64,000 bases of DNA from Ammonifex degensii KC4. GTDB taxonomy: Bacteria > Bacillota > Desulfotomaculia > Desulfotomaculales > Ammonificaceae. The notes under the pieces are model-generated. The model saw only the letters and a list, made by a program, of their open reading frames with translations. It was not told the DNA's origin and made no database searches. Positions 8,200-16,725 of this stretch are shown in pieces (the stretch's first letter is position 1; every line of letters begins with the position of its first letter). Both the position numbers and the translations under genes were made by a program. The stretch lies in assembly GCF_000024605.1 (NCBI RefSeq), contig NC_013385.1, positions 1,344,175 through 1,408,174 on the forward strand, written 5' to 3'.

Positions 8200-11100
8200 G
8201 ACCAGGCGCACCGCTCGTGCCTGGCAGAAGAGGCAGCAGGAAGGTCCTCCGCCACCTCCTCCTCTCCCTTTCCCACGAACTCTCCCGTAACGGGGTCGAT
8301 CAGGAAGTGCTCCGCGGGCGGGCGGTGGCGCCAGCCGCTGTTCACGCGGTACAGAAAAGCCGAAGGGGCATAAACCAGGCGGAGGAGTTGCCCGCCGGCC
8401 TCGTCGCAAACCACGGCGGATGCGCGCCGGAACTTACCACCGGGGGCGGGGGCAAAGCGGAAGTGGGTCGACACCCGGTAGCCGCGGCGCACCCTTTCCT
8501 CCTCGCCGCAGGTGATGCGCTCCCGCCGCCTGGTCCTGACGTTGGGCATGTCCAGAAGCACCGCCACTTCGCTGTTGTGGGCGTCCAGCACGGTCCCGCA
8601 GTTGGCGCAGACGTCCGCCTTCTCGTCGTCGTGGTAGAAGCCGCACTTGAGGCAGAGCTTGGCCCTCCCCAGCCGTTCCTCAAAGCCGCCGGGCGGGAAC
8701 GTGGCGCCCACCACCTGGTACTTGGCCCCGTCATGGTAGATGATGTTGAACGGACCGAACTCGGTGAGGGCCAGGAAGCGCGGCCTGGCGATGTACTCCC
8801 CCTCCCCACGCGGGACAAAAGCCCGCAGGGGGAGTCGGGGGAAGTTGTACCCGGGCAGGAAGCCCTCGCTGGCCAGGTAGCGGTAGGGATAGAAGTCGGC
8901 CTCCTCCCGGGCGTCGGTCTCGTTTAGCAACAGGCGGCGTTGCCGGTCGAGTTCCTGCATGATCCTGCGCGCCTCTTCCTGCTCATCCCGACGGCGGGAG
9001 CGGTAGTGCCTCTCCTGGGTCTCCCGCAGCCGCAGCATGGTCGCACGGTAAAGCTCGCGCCAGCGCCCGAAGGCCTCATCAAATGTGCGCGGGGCACGGC
9101 GCAGGACGTTCTCCAGCCACTCCTCGGAATACCAGTCGCTGTCCCGAAGGTCGGGGTCGCAAGTAGACAAGACGGCCCGGGCCTCCTCCAGGCACTCCTC
9201 AAGCCGCCTCTCCGAAAGCTCTATCTGGGCCCGCACCTCCTCCCGGAGAGGAAGGTTTTCAAGATCGTCTATGTCTATCCAGTCCTCGATAGAACCCGTT
9301 TCCGCGCGAAGCCCTACCTTGGCCAGCCAGATGGCGTGGACGTGCGCCCGGATAAGATCCTCGTTACCTAAGTCGATGCGAGGGCACTGGACCGCCCCGG
9401 CGACCATGTCCGCCCGGTGCCGGAAGAAGTACCGGTCGTGGCCGCTGCGCGCTGCGCAGTAGGTGAGTACCAGCGCGGGACCGCCGCGGCGGCCGGCCCG
9501 GCCGCTGCGCTGGGCGTAGTTGGCCGGCGTGGGAGGAACGTTGCGCAGGTGGACCACCCGCAGCTCGGCAATGTCGATACCGAGTTCCATGGTGGGAGAG
9601 CAGAAGAGACACTTGAGCTTCCCCGTCCTGAACCGCTCTTCGCGCTCCATCCGTCTCTCGTAGGGGATCTGTGCCGTGTGCTCCCTACCCTCGACCCCGC
9701 GCAGCTGGCTCGCCGCTTCCTGGTAGAACCTGCGGAAGAACTCGTTGACCTTCCGGCGTGCCTCGGTGTAGACCGGGCTTTCCACCCGCCGGGTGTACAC
9801 GGGATCCGGCGGGGGCGGGTTCCCCTCACCCCGGCGCCACACCAGAGAGGAGGCATCGAGCTGCAGGTACACCCCATCCCTGTCGGAGTACCTGACCAGG
9901 TAGCCCCAGCTACAGAGGAGCCCCGCCAGCTGCAGGAGAAACTCGCGGTAGTCAGCGGGGGAAAGCTGGAGTTCCCGGCACAGGTAGCGGCCAATCCGGC
10001 TGCGCTCGCTCAGACTCCTCTTCCTGTGCCTGAGGTCCGCCGTGCCCTCGAGGACAAACCTGGAGGCGGGCCGGAACCAGTCCTCCTCTTCCCACCACTG
10101 CTCGTTTATCTCCTGGCTTATCTTCCGGCGCAGGCGTTGCTGGTGCTCCTCCTGGAGGCAGGGGGCGTTAATGGCCAGGTGGTGCCGGAAGTAGTCGAGG
10201 AAGGCCTTGACAAGACGGTAGCGCTCCTCCGGGGAAAGAAACGCCAGCGGCCCGCAGGCACGCCACCTATCCCCGTCCTCGCAGAGTTCCCTCAGGCCCC
10301 GGTAGTCAACCTCGAGGAGGCCGCACTGCTCCAGGTTGGGCTGAACAACGCGCCAGCTGCGCTGAAGATCTTCGTAGAGGCGGTACTCCACCAGGTCGCG
10401 GAAGGTCCGCCACACGTCGCGCCCCCGCGGGGTGCTTGGGTCGAGGTCCGGGTTCTGGGCCACATCCTGCACCTCAAGGCCCAAGAAGGAGATCACCTTG
10501 TCCGTGAGTTCGTCATAGCGAAGTTCGCCGTGGGCTTCGAGGGCGCGGTAAAGGGCCGCCCGGAGCAGGGAGAGGCGGACGAAGTCGTTGAAGTGTCCCG
10601 CCTGGAGCGAGGCGTCCTGGCGGTTGTCGGTGAAGCTCAGGACTTTGCGCTCCTTCTCCTCCAGGCCCGCCTCCTCGGCGTGCAGCAGGGCCGAAACTGT
10701 GAGGACAGTGGTCGCACTGCTGCGCCCCTCGCTGGAGAGGCGGGTCAGCTTGCGGAACTCTCTGTCCCGGCGGGTGTATACTTCCCCGCAGCCGAGGCAG
10801 AGGAGGAAAGGCTTGGGCTGAAAGAAAGCCTTGACGGCGCCGGGGGCCGGCTCTTCAACAAACCTGCCGTCGGGGTAGACCCAAACCTCCCTGGGAACCG
10901 CGTCCCGGTACGACCTCTTCACCCTCCCCCTGTCGTCAAGCCACTCCGGAGGGAGGTGCTCGGGATCGGGCGCCCACCCTCCCAGTTCCTCCTCCAGGGC
11001 CAGATACCCGGGAGTGACCGCCCCCGCCGGGTCGAAGAACTCTCCCTCCGGCTCGCGGGGAAGGAAGCGCCTCTCTGCCTCGTCAAGCCACACGTCATAG

Positions 11101-12488
11101 TATGCTTGCCCGCACAGACGGCAGAACTCGAGGGGATAAAGAACCCGCGCACCGTCCTCGCCCGGCGCGTAGTACTGGCCCTCAAGGGTCAAGTAGCGGG
11201 AGGAGGGGGACTCCAAAGTGGCGTACACCGCCTGCCCCTGGCCGATGAACTGGTGAAGCTTCAGATTGAAGATGGGATTTCCGTCCGATCCACGTAGCCT
11301 GCTGCCACGGAGGAAGAACTCGCGAAGGCGCTCGCAGCACAGAGCCTCGTCCGCGCCCGTCTCCTCCGCCAGCCTCTTCGCCCCCTCCGCCAGGGTGATG
11401 GGCCTGCACCTCTCCATGCCACCCTCGGGATCGGGACGGACTCCGTAGTTCCGCTCGATCCACCAGGTGAGGGGATGCCGCAGAAACTCCTCCGCCGTCT
11501 CGGGGAGAGGCCCTTCCAGAGAAGCCCGCAGTTCCACCGGCGACACTTCGCTCAGCCGGGAGAGGGGGCGGAAGTACTCCTCGATGACGTTGTCCGGCGG
11601 GACCGTGACGCCGAAGACCTTGCTGGCAAACTCCGCCACTACCCGCCGCCGCTCAGCAACGCCTACTTCGCCGCCGCTCACCATCGTGGCGCTGGTGCCC
11701 ACGCAGACGAGATCGGGGTTCCCGCAACGCGCACGCAGCCGCCTTATGAGCAGGGCCACATCTGCCCCCTGCCTGCCCCGGTAAGTGTGCAGCTCGTCAA
11801 AAACCAGAAACTCCACATGCGAAGTGCCCCGCTCGATGAAGAGCCGCTCCCGGGGGCGGAGCAGCATCAGTTCCAGCATCACGTAGTTGGTGAGCAGGAC
11901 GTGGGGAGGCTTCTCGAGCAGAGAGTTTCTCTCCGCTTCCTTCTCCTGCCCCGTGTACCTACCGAAGCACACGGGGAAGTCCTGGCCGGTCCGCGCGCGG
12001 AAAGCCTCGGCGTACCTCTCCAAGGCCTCGTACTGCGAGTTGACGAGGGCGTTCATCGGGTACACGATTATCGCCCGCACTCCGGCCCGCGCCGGATCGC
12101 CCCGGAGAACGGCGTCGAAAATGGGGATTAGGTAGGTCAGGGTCTTGCCCGAGCCGGTGCCGCTGGTCACCACGAACGGCTCGCGGCGCAGGGCGCACTC
12201 GACGGCGGCCTGCTGGTGGCGGAAAAGCCGCAGGGGCTGACCGTTTTCCTGTCGAAAGATCTCGGCGCAAAGGGGATGGAGGAGGCCTTTTCGGCACAGC
12301 TCTTCTACAGTGGAGGCCGTTTCATAAGCCGGGTTCAGTTGCAGCAGGGCCTCGGGCCAGAGAGCGTTGTTCTCGAAAAGCTCCCGCTCCACGCGCTCGC
12401 GCACCCGCTCATCGGCTATGTTGAAGAAGCTGCGCACATAGTTCTTGTAGTCCTCCAGTATGGATGAGGCGTATCGGAAAACGCTCAC
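8196..12488 (-). CDS. DEAD/DEAH helicase with zinc knuckles (LHR/YprA type, DrmA/DrmB-like)
   Basis: A 1,430-residue helicase. I chose the GTG at 12488 because GGGGAGGG lies just upstream; the frame is open further but looks non-coding there. Walker A is GTGSGKTLTYLIP (residues ~112), motif II is FDELHTYRGR (~231), motif III VGTSATM (~266), and motif VI QRSGRAGRRGGPA lies near residue 970. Four cysteine pairs (FCRLCGQAY, LCLGCGEVY, LKCLFCSP and CLKCGFY...CANCG) suggest zinc binding. The end of the protein contains the start of a DUF1998 domain, then breaks off in RHERCAWS. This architecture is that of large LHR/YprA-DUF1998 helicases in DISARM-like islands. It is the first gene of the operon. 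A one-base deletion, or a minus-one slip, would join it to 7420-8199 into a protein of about 1,690 residues. Confidence 0.85.
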   Translation of the reverse strand: MSVFRYASSILEDYKNYVRSFFNIADERVRERVERELFENNALWPEALLQLNPAYETASTVEELCRKGLLHPLCAEIFRQENGQPLRLFRHQQAAVECALRREPFVVTSGTGSGKTLTYLIPIFDAVLRGDPARAGVRAIIVYPMNALVNSQYEALERYAEAFRARTGQDFPVCFGRYTGQEKEAERNSLLEKPPHVLLTNYVMLELMLLRPRERLFIERGTSHVEFLVFDELHTYRGRQGADVALLIRRLRARCGNPDLVCVGTSATMVSGGEVGVAERRRVVAEFASKVFGVTVPPDNVIEEYFRPLSRLSEVSPVELRASLEGPLPETAEEFLRHPLTWWIERNYGVRPDPEGGMERCRPITLAEGAKRLAEETGADEALCCERLREFFLRGSRLRGSDGNPIFNLKLHQFIGQGQAVYATLESPSSRYLTLEGQYYAPGEDGARVLYPLEFCRLCGQAYYDVWLDEAERRFLPREPEGEFFDPAGAVTPGYLALEEELGGWAPDPEHLPPEWLDDRGRVKRSYRDAVPREVWVYPDGRFVEEPAPGAVKAFFQPKPFLLCLGCGEVYTRRDREFRKLTRLSSEGRSSATTVLTVSALLHAEEAGLEEKERKVLSFTDNRQDASLQAGHFNDFVRLSLLRAALYRALEAHGELRYDELTDKVISFLGLEVQDVAQNPDLDPSTPRGRDVWRTFRDLVEYRLYEDLQRSWRVVQPNLEQCGLLEVDYRGLRELCEDGDRWRACGPLAFLSPEERYRLVKAFLDYFRHHLAINAPCLQEEHQQRLRRKISQEINEQWWEEEDWFRPASRFVLEGTADLRHRKRSLSERSRIGRYLCRELQLSPADYREFLLQLAGLLCSWGYLVRYSDRDGVYLQLDASSLVWRRGEGNPPPPDPVYTRRVESPVYTEARRKVNEFFRRFYQEAASQLRGVEGREHTAQIPYERRMEREERFRTGKLKCLFCSPTMELGIDIAELRVVHLRNVPPTPANYAQRSGRAGRRGGPALVLTYCAARSGHDRYFFRHRADMVAGAVQCPRIDLGNEDLIRAHVHAIWLAKVGLRAETGSIEDWIDIDDLENLPLREEVRAQIELSERRLEECLEEARAVLSTCDPDLRDSDWYSEEWLENVLRRAPRTFDEAFGRWRELYRATMLRLRETQERHYRSRRRDEQEEARRIMQELDRQRRLLLNETDAREEADFYPYRYLASEGFLPGYNFPRLPLRAFVPRGEGEYIARPRFLALTEFGPFNIIYHDGAKYQVVGATFPPGGFEERLGRAKLCLKCGFYHDDEKADVCANCGTVLDAHNSEVAVLLDMPNVRTRRRERITCGEEERVRRGYRVSTHFRFAPAPGGKFRRASAVVCDEAGGQLLRLVYAPSAFLYRVNSGWRHRPPAEHFLIDPVTGEFVGKGEEEVAEDLPAASSARHERCAWS

Positions 12489-12556
12489 ACATCTCGCCCT
12501 CCCCGAAAAAAGCCGACGGTTAAGCCTGCGGCAACACCACTGCCCGGCCCCAGAAG

Positions 12557-12956
12557 CTACCGCAGCTCGCCCACCGCCGCAGCAAAGGGTATTCCCAGCT
12601 CCGTGCACACTCGGGCAGTGTCGTACTTCCCGCTGTCCAGAAACTCGATGGCGTGCACGGGAGAACCCGCAAGCGCCCGGAGGATCTCCGGCCCGTCGCC
12701 CACAAAGGCCACCTGAGAGAAGTCGCCGATACCGCATTCCCGCGCGAACTCCTCGACACGCGCAAGCTTCTCCTCGCCCCCCGCCGGGTGCCGTGGGAAC
12801 CCGGTAGAAGGACCGGACGGGCTACTCCAGGAACTCCCTCGCTCTTTTCTCGGAGTGCCTGGTCACCACCGCCAGGCGGCGCCCGTTGGCGTGCAGGTTC
12901 CTCACCAACTCGGCCGCCCCCGGCAGGGACCCGCTTCCGCGGTGGTCAACGAGCAC
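12557..12956 (-). pseudogene. HAD-family hydrolase remnant
   Basis: Two pieces of one haloacid-dehalogenase-like phosphatase can be read. The first (from about 12956) reads VLVDHRGSGSLPGAAELV and then GRRLAVVTRHSEKRAREFLE before a TAG stop. The second, in another frame and ending with TAG at 12557, reads FVGDGPEILRALAGSP and then IEFLDSGKYDTARVC. The second piece holds the typical HAD motif IV (VGDG). The pieces are separated by an in-frame stop and a frame change, and the first aspartate motif is degenerate. It lies between the helicase and a membrane protein, both on the same strand. I take it as a dead gene with no product; the HAD assignment is moderately sure. Confidence 0.5.
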
Positions 12957-12974
12957 CCCCGGCGAGTCAGCAAC

Positions 12975-13760
12975 CTACCTGATCGCCGTGTGCCGAGAGG
13001 CCTTTTCTGACTTGGTTCTGCTCACGTATATAGCGAAGCCTGCCTCTCTTTCCCTATGCCAGAGAAAGGTGAGGATAAATACCTGGGTGATAAGTCCCAG
13101 GCCTGCACTTGCCGCCGCAGCGCCCTGAGGCAGGAGTTCCGGCGAGGAGTTAAGAACCGTCTGTATTACTCGCCCTACTCCCCAGCCGACCAGCCATCCC
13201 GCAACGGCCGCCGCAGCAGCAAAGGCGACCGCCCCGTACACGAAGTGCCGCACCCGACCTCCCTCACCCCTCCGAACATCCGCCTCCGTGCGGGCCGCGA
13301 CCCGCCCGGCCAGATACTGAAAGTGCTCGTACGCGGTGGGATCACCAGACTCTCGACGTATCTCTTCGACGTACTCCCTTATGCTGGGGTGCTCCCATGC
13401 GGCCTCGACATAGTAACCGAAGAGGTCGTTCACATCCTCGAAAAACACCGTTCTGCGGCGAACCAGCGCCCCCAGCAATTCGAAGTACCCCAGGTACTCG
13501 TCCAGATCCGCGTCATCCAACTCTCCCGGGAGCGGGGAGTCCTTAAGGTCCACCCAGAATTTGTGGTATTTCCCTGTTTCCCTTTGTCTCGCGATTTCTC
13601 GGAGAATTCTGCGGCACTCTTCTCTGGTGAAAAACCTCTCGTATATGTCCAGGACGATTCTCCGCGCTTCCGCCCTGCTGACGCTCCTCTGCACAAGCCA
13701 GCACAGTAGAGTTGCTATTGCGGTGAAGAGCGTCGCAGCTGCAGTGAACCAGTCACTCAC
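12975..13760 (-). CDS. membrane protein of unknown function
   Basis: A 261-residue protein starting at GTG 13760. It has an N-terminal membrane segment (FTAAATLFTAIATLLCWLV), a charged cytoplasmic middle of about 140 residues rich in Arg/Glu, and two further hydrophobic segments (FVYGAVAFAAAAAVAGWLVG and a segment around LGLITQVFILTFLW) near the C-terminus. The topology, with one short N-terminal anchor and a long soluble helical domain, resembles small DUF4760-like proteins found in defence islands, but I cannot name the family. The gene lies 26 bases after the DUF4268 pseudogene on the same strand and upstream of the defence operon. A role as a membrane effector or sensor is only a guess from position. 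Confidence 0.6.
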   Translation of the reverse strand: MSDWFTAAATLFTAIATLLCWLVQRSVSRAEARRIVLDIYERFFTREECRRILREIARQRETGKYHKFWVDLKDSPLPGELDDADLDEYLGYFELLGALVRRRTVFFEDVNDLFGYYVEAAWEHPSIREYVEEIRRESGDPTAYEHFQYLAGRVAARTEADVRRGEGGRVRHFVYGAVAFAAAAAVAGWLVGWGVGRVIQTVLNSSPELLPQGAAAASAGLGLITQVFILTFLWHREREAGFAIYVSRTKSEKASRHTAIR

Positions 13761-13786
13761 AACCGATCACCGCTAAAGTCCTCTCT

Positions 13787-14737
13787 CTATTCTCGAGTTC
13801 CCAGTCCTTTTGGTAGGGCTGCGATGCGATCCCGGAAGACCCTGGCGAACCTACCCAGCATTTCGACCGCCCAATCCTGCAGTTGGTTTAAGCGTTCTGG
13901 TGGCTCCTCGACGGTCCCGTCGGTGTAAACCGCTATCCGTCGCGCCCGCGGCAACTCCTCCCAGGATAACGCCTGCCCCACCTCCTTTTCTATCTCCTCT
14001 CGCTGGGCATACAAAAGGTCAAACGCTTCTTTGTTATGCTCAAGAGACCCCAGGTCGATGCAGAGCTCGACTCTGAGCTTCCCATCCCGCGCAAAAGCTA
14101 CCGCAAAGTTAAAGCCCGTCCGCCCGGCCCCTATGCTCAACCAACTCTGCGGCAACCCTTTTCTGGCCGCGGTAAGTCCGGGAAACCTTTCTCTAAGCTT
14201 CTCCAGGACACCGGTGAAAAACTGCCGGTAGGCTTCTTGCCTGGGAGAAGGCCTTGGTGCCTGCTGCTGCTTCACCCAGCCGCTTGGCTGCACTACCACG
14301 TTGAAGTTGGGCGCGGGCAGCGAGTCGCCGATCTTGAACACCTCGACCTGGACGCCGAAGAAAAGCCGCTCCTCAGTGGATATGGAATTCAGTCACTCGA
14401 GCGCCTGGCGGTGCTCATCGCGAAAGTCCGTCGCCACCCAGATAACCACCCCTGCATCTTTTCCAGCAGCGTAGGTCAAAAGCTTACCCAGGTGGTCATG
14501 ATCGGTGGGCCCGAGTTGGTTTTCGATCACCACCGGGCGTCCTGAGCCAACATCTTTCCCTACCATATCGACCCAGAAGTCGCCGACAACATCCTCGGTC
14601 TCAACAATCTCAAGATCTAGCCCCAAGGCCTCTGAAAGTTCCTGGATGTTATCCCTCAGCCACGGGGTGAAGTCCCACGCCTCATTGGGCCAGACTTCGC
14701 GCGGGTCGATCTTTTCGAGCCGTCCCAACTGCTTCAT
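13787..14737 (-). pseudogene. DUF4268 nuclease-like gene with in-frame TGA
   Basis: One frame runs from ATG 14737 to 13787, interrupted by a single TGA at 14393-14395. The N-terminal half (about 114 residues) has a PD-(D/E)XK-like core, VGDFWVDMVGKD and PVVIENQLGPTDHDHLG, with DEHRQALE just before the stop. The C-terminal half continues in the same frame with LNSISTEERLFFGVQVEVFK, then DSLPAPNFNVVVQPSGW, typical of DUF4268. The stop occupies a position where a tryptophan would fit (ALE-stop-LNS), so a single TGG to TGA change explains it. The second half could restart at the codon at 14341, but with no ribosome-binding site. Family members sit in defence islands and carry a nuclease-like fold; a function here is inferred only. 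Confidence 0.7.
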
Positions 14738-14827
14738 GAAACCCCCAACCTTCTGAATTAAAGCCTAGTGACTGCCGTGTTGGCAGTTCGCCAAACCTTG
14801 CCCGTTTTCCTCTTCCTTAGCCGAAGC

Positions 14828-15136
14828 TTAGCCCGCTTCCAGAGGCCGCTTCTTAACGAAGCCATATTCAAACGCATAGCGCATGTCGTCATCGGACTCG
14901 TAGAAGGCCCACTTCCGAGCAACCATTTCGCCTATGTGTACCACGGATACACGGCAGGGGGAGCCGGTCAACCACTCGAAGTACTGCACTACGTAATAGC
15001 CGTTACCGAGACTACTCAAGACAACTCCTTGACTTTGGACATAACCTTCTTCGTCAAAAGAATGGAAAAACTTTCCGACCAGAGACTTCCACTTTTCCTT
15101 TTCCTCTTCTAACCGCTTTTCCTTCTCCTTCCTCAT
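14828..15136 (-). CDS. small hypothetical protein (aromatic, YYVVQYFEWLTG motif)
   Basis: A 102-residue protein starting with ATG at 15136, preceded by GGGAGGGAGG at a suitable distance. The first 20 residues are nearly all Lys/Arg/Glu, a short charged helix. The rest is a compact beta-rich domain with FHSFDEEGYVQSQGVVL, NGYYVVQYFEWLTGSP and EMVARKWAFYESDDDM. The pattern of alternating aromatic residues resembles small plasmid and phage-associated proteins of unknown function. No catalytic motif is visible. It stands alone between the DUF4268 pseudogene and IS debris, with the strong Shine-Dalgarno as the main sign that it is real. Confidence 0.6.
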   Translation of the reverse strand: MRKEKEKRLEEEKEKWKSLVGKFFHSFDEEGYVQSQGVVLSSLGNGYYVVQYFEWLTGSPCRVSVVHIGEMVARKWAFYESDDDMRYAFEYGFVKKRPLEAG

Positions 15137-15326
15137 ACATCCTCCCTCCCAGCAATTGATCCTTTCGGGAAGGCTCTATTTGCTTGTCCCTGTATCTTGG
15201 AGCTTTCAGGGATTGCACACCTTGCACGGCCTGCAGCCCGCCTCCAGCGCTTCCTCCCTGCTCCTGAGTCTTCCTATGCCCAGAAGCTCTCCTCGTTCTT
15301 ACTTCTCCGTCCGGCAGGACAGCAGA

Positions 15327-15442
15327 CCTTTTCCCCTTCCGAATGCCTCTCCGCCCAGCGGGACGGCAAATCCCCCGCCTCCCTCCCGTGCCTGGCAAGG
15401 CACGCTTGTCTTTTCCCCGAAGCCCTTGTCCGACAGGACGAG
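15327..15442 (-). repeat. IS200-like end, copy 1
   Basis: This segment closely matches 19911-20030: both contain CTCTCCGCCCAGCGGGA, a CAAGGCAC block and a short dyad (TGTCCGACAGGACGAG here, TGTCCGGCAGGACAAG there). Copy 2 adjoins an IS200 transposase remnant, so copy 1 is probably the orphan end of a related element. No transposase follows here; the rest of 15137-15600 shows no gene I can support. Confidence 0.5.
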
Positions 15443-15602
15443 AAGCCACCACGCCCCTCCATGACTCCCGGAACGGCCCGGTGCCGAACCCGCATGCTCT
15501 CAGACTCAGAGGAGCCTGTTTGGCCCCGGCTCCTCTACAAGTCGGCCGCGCAACTTCACGTACCGCGCGGCGTGGAACTCAAACTCGACAATGTGACCTC
15601 CT

Positions 15603-15623
15603 CCCACCTCTAAAGGAGGTGGG
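15603..15623 (-). repeat. IS605-type right-end hairpin
   Basis: A perfect 8-bp stem, CCCACCTC and GAGGTGGG, closes a 5-base loop 24 bases past the end of the tnpB fragment on its transcribed strand. This is where IS200/IS605 elements keep the right-end hairpin and where the omega RNA scaffold ends. Confidence 0.6.
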
Positions 15624-15646
15624 CTTCCCCTTTCACAGAAGAAAGC

Positions 15647-15955
15647 TTATGCGAATGTAGGGGTTGCTCCCCAGTATCTGCGCAGCGGCTTTCCTCTCCG
15701 GGGGCTTGAGTTCGGGCAGGGGCCTGACCCTACGGCCTGATCAGGGCCCAGGCCAAGCCCTTTCCTCAAGACGACCAGGGCGGCGTTGAGGTCCCTGTCA
15801 CAACTCCAGCCACAGCCACACCTGATGGTTCTGTCCGAAAGGGAAAGTCCGTGCCTCTTCCCGCAGGCGTAGCACTCCTGGCCGGTAGGCTCGAACCTCT
15901 CCACGGGGACGGACGCCCCGAGGCTGTCCTTCAACCCCGACTTCAGTCCGCCCAT
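15647..15955 (-). pseudogene. tnpB: tnpB fragment (C-terminal zinc ribbon and RuvC end)
   Basis: This 102-codon frame holds only the last part of an IS605 TnpB: VERFEPTGQECYACGKRH, then TIRCGCGWSCDRDLNAALVV. These are the four-cysteine zinc ribbon and the final RuvC aspartate motif (DRDLNAA). The upstream 300 residues, including the first RuvC Asp and the Glu, are gone, and the frame directly abuts the end of the PIN gene. So it cannot cut DNA. The intact relative at the right edge of the window has the same C-terminal arrangement but a different sequence, so this is a separate element. Confidence 0.8.
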
Positions 15956-15963
15956 CCCTAACG

Positions 15964-16392
15964 CTATCCTTCTTCCTCGCCTGCCTCCTTCAAAGCCTCC
16001 GCCCGCAACTGCTCCGAAATCCAGAAGCCCATAGCTGCCAGCCGGTCGAGGTCGGCCCTCAGTGAAGGGATGATCCCCCGCTTTTTAGCTGCCAGCAAAA
16101 GCCCTACCGTCCCGATCGGTTCCAAGCCCAAGCGGCGGGCAACCCGCCGCGCATCCAGGTCGTCCAGCACCACTGAGGTCACTTTCCGTTCGAGTGCCTG
16201 GACAATTACTTCCCGTTCACCCGCCCCTAAGTCCGGTAATAACTTCAAGAACTCCGGGTTAGTTAGCGAGCATTCTGCTAACCAGGTGCCAAGCATAGCC
16301 TGGATCGGCCCAAGCGCCGGGTCGGGCTTCTGCCGGATCTCTGCCAGCACAGCCACAGGAACATATATCTGATCCGCACCCAACAGCAGCAA
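15964..16392 (-). CDS. PIN-domain (DUF3368-like) toxin, start unclear
   Basis: A PIN-fold nuclease of about 142 residues from a TTG at 16392. Homology clearly extends upstream: the same frame reads VVDAGPLLFLARPGRLDL from 16443 down, and that VVDAGP is the first catalytic aspartate motif of PIN proteins. Later motifs are GEREVIVQAL and VVLDDLDARRVARRLGL. No ATG, GTG or TTG precedes the aspartate in frame for some 90 bases, so the normal start is missing or non-canonical, and the toxin may be dead. It follows a UPF0175 protein, the usual antitoxin partner, whose end it overlaps. Family role: site-specific RNA cleavage, neutralised by the antitoxin. Confidence 0.7.
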   Translation of the reverse strand: MLLLGADQIYVPVAVLAEIRQKPDPALGPIQAMLGTWLAECSLTNPEFLKLLPDLGAGEREVIVQALERKVTSVVLDDLDARRVARRLGLEPIGTVGLLLAAKKRGIIPSLRADLDRLAAMGFWISEQLRAEALKEAGEEEG

Positions 16393-16436
16393 ATCGAGGC
16401 GGCCGGGGCGCGCCAGGAAAAGCAGTGGCCCGGCGT

Positions 16437-16721
16437 CTACGACCCGTGCCCTCGTCCTTCCCCCAGCTTCCGCGCCGCCTCTATCTCCCGGGTTACCTCC
16501 TCGTCGCGGAGGTTGATCGCCGGCGCACCATACCGGGCCAGGGAAGCAAGAAAGGTCAGCCGGTCAAGGTCCGCAAGTTCTGCCGCCAGCCCTGCCGACA
16601 CCCGCCCCAACTCGTAAAGTTTGGCCGCCAACAAAAACCGCACCTCGGCAGCAAACTCGGCCTCCGACATTTTCAGCGCCTCCGGCAGTCCTTCCGGTAC
16701 CGGTATCCGCATCTCGCGCAT
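16437..16721 (-). CDS. UPF0175 antitoxin
   Basis: A 94-residue protein. I start at ATG 16721, after AAGGGTGGTGA, because the sequence MREMRIPVPEGLPEALKMS matches the normal N-terminus of UPF0175 proteins. The motifs AEVRFLLAAKLYELGRVS and LDRLTFLASLARYGAPAI follow; the last part is the conserved helix-turn-helix-like core. UPF0175 proteins are paired with DUF3368 PIN toxins, and such a toxin starts directly downstream with overlap. It probably binds both toxin and its own promoter. Confidence 0.8.
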   Translation of the reverse strand: MREMRIPVPEGLPEALKMSEAEFAAEVRFLLAAKLYELGRVSAGLAAELADLDRLTFLASLARYGAPAINLRDEEVTREIEAARKLGEGRGHGS

Positions 16722-16725
16722 GGGG

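Noticed and set aside
12460..12982. Plus-strand frames over the HAD remnant
   Set aside because: They are shadows of the HAD frames and have no SD or recognisable motif.
14393..14395. Selenocysteine at the TGA of the DUF4268 gene
   Set aside because: The family has no Cys or Sec there, Trp fits, and no SECIS-like hairpin is visible right after the TGA.
15137..15600. Several long open frames on both strands in the IS debris
   Set aside because: Low-complexity Arg/Gly/Pro translations, no ribosome-binding sites, and repeated in the second IS end in different frames; best explained as GC-rich shadows.
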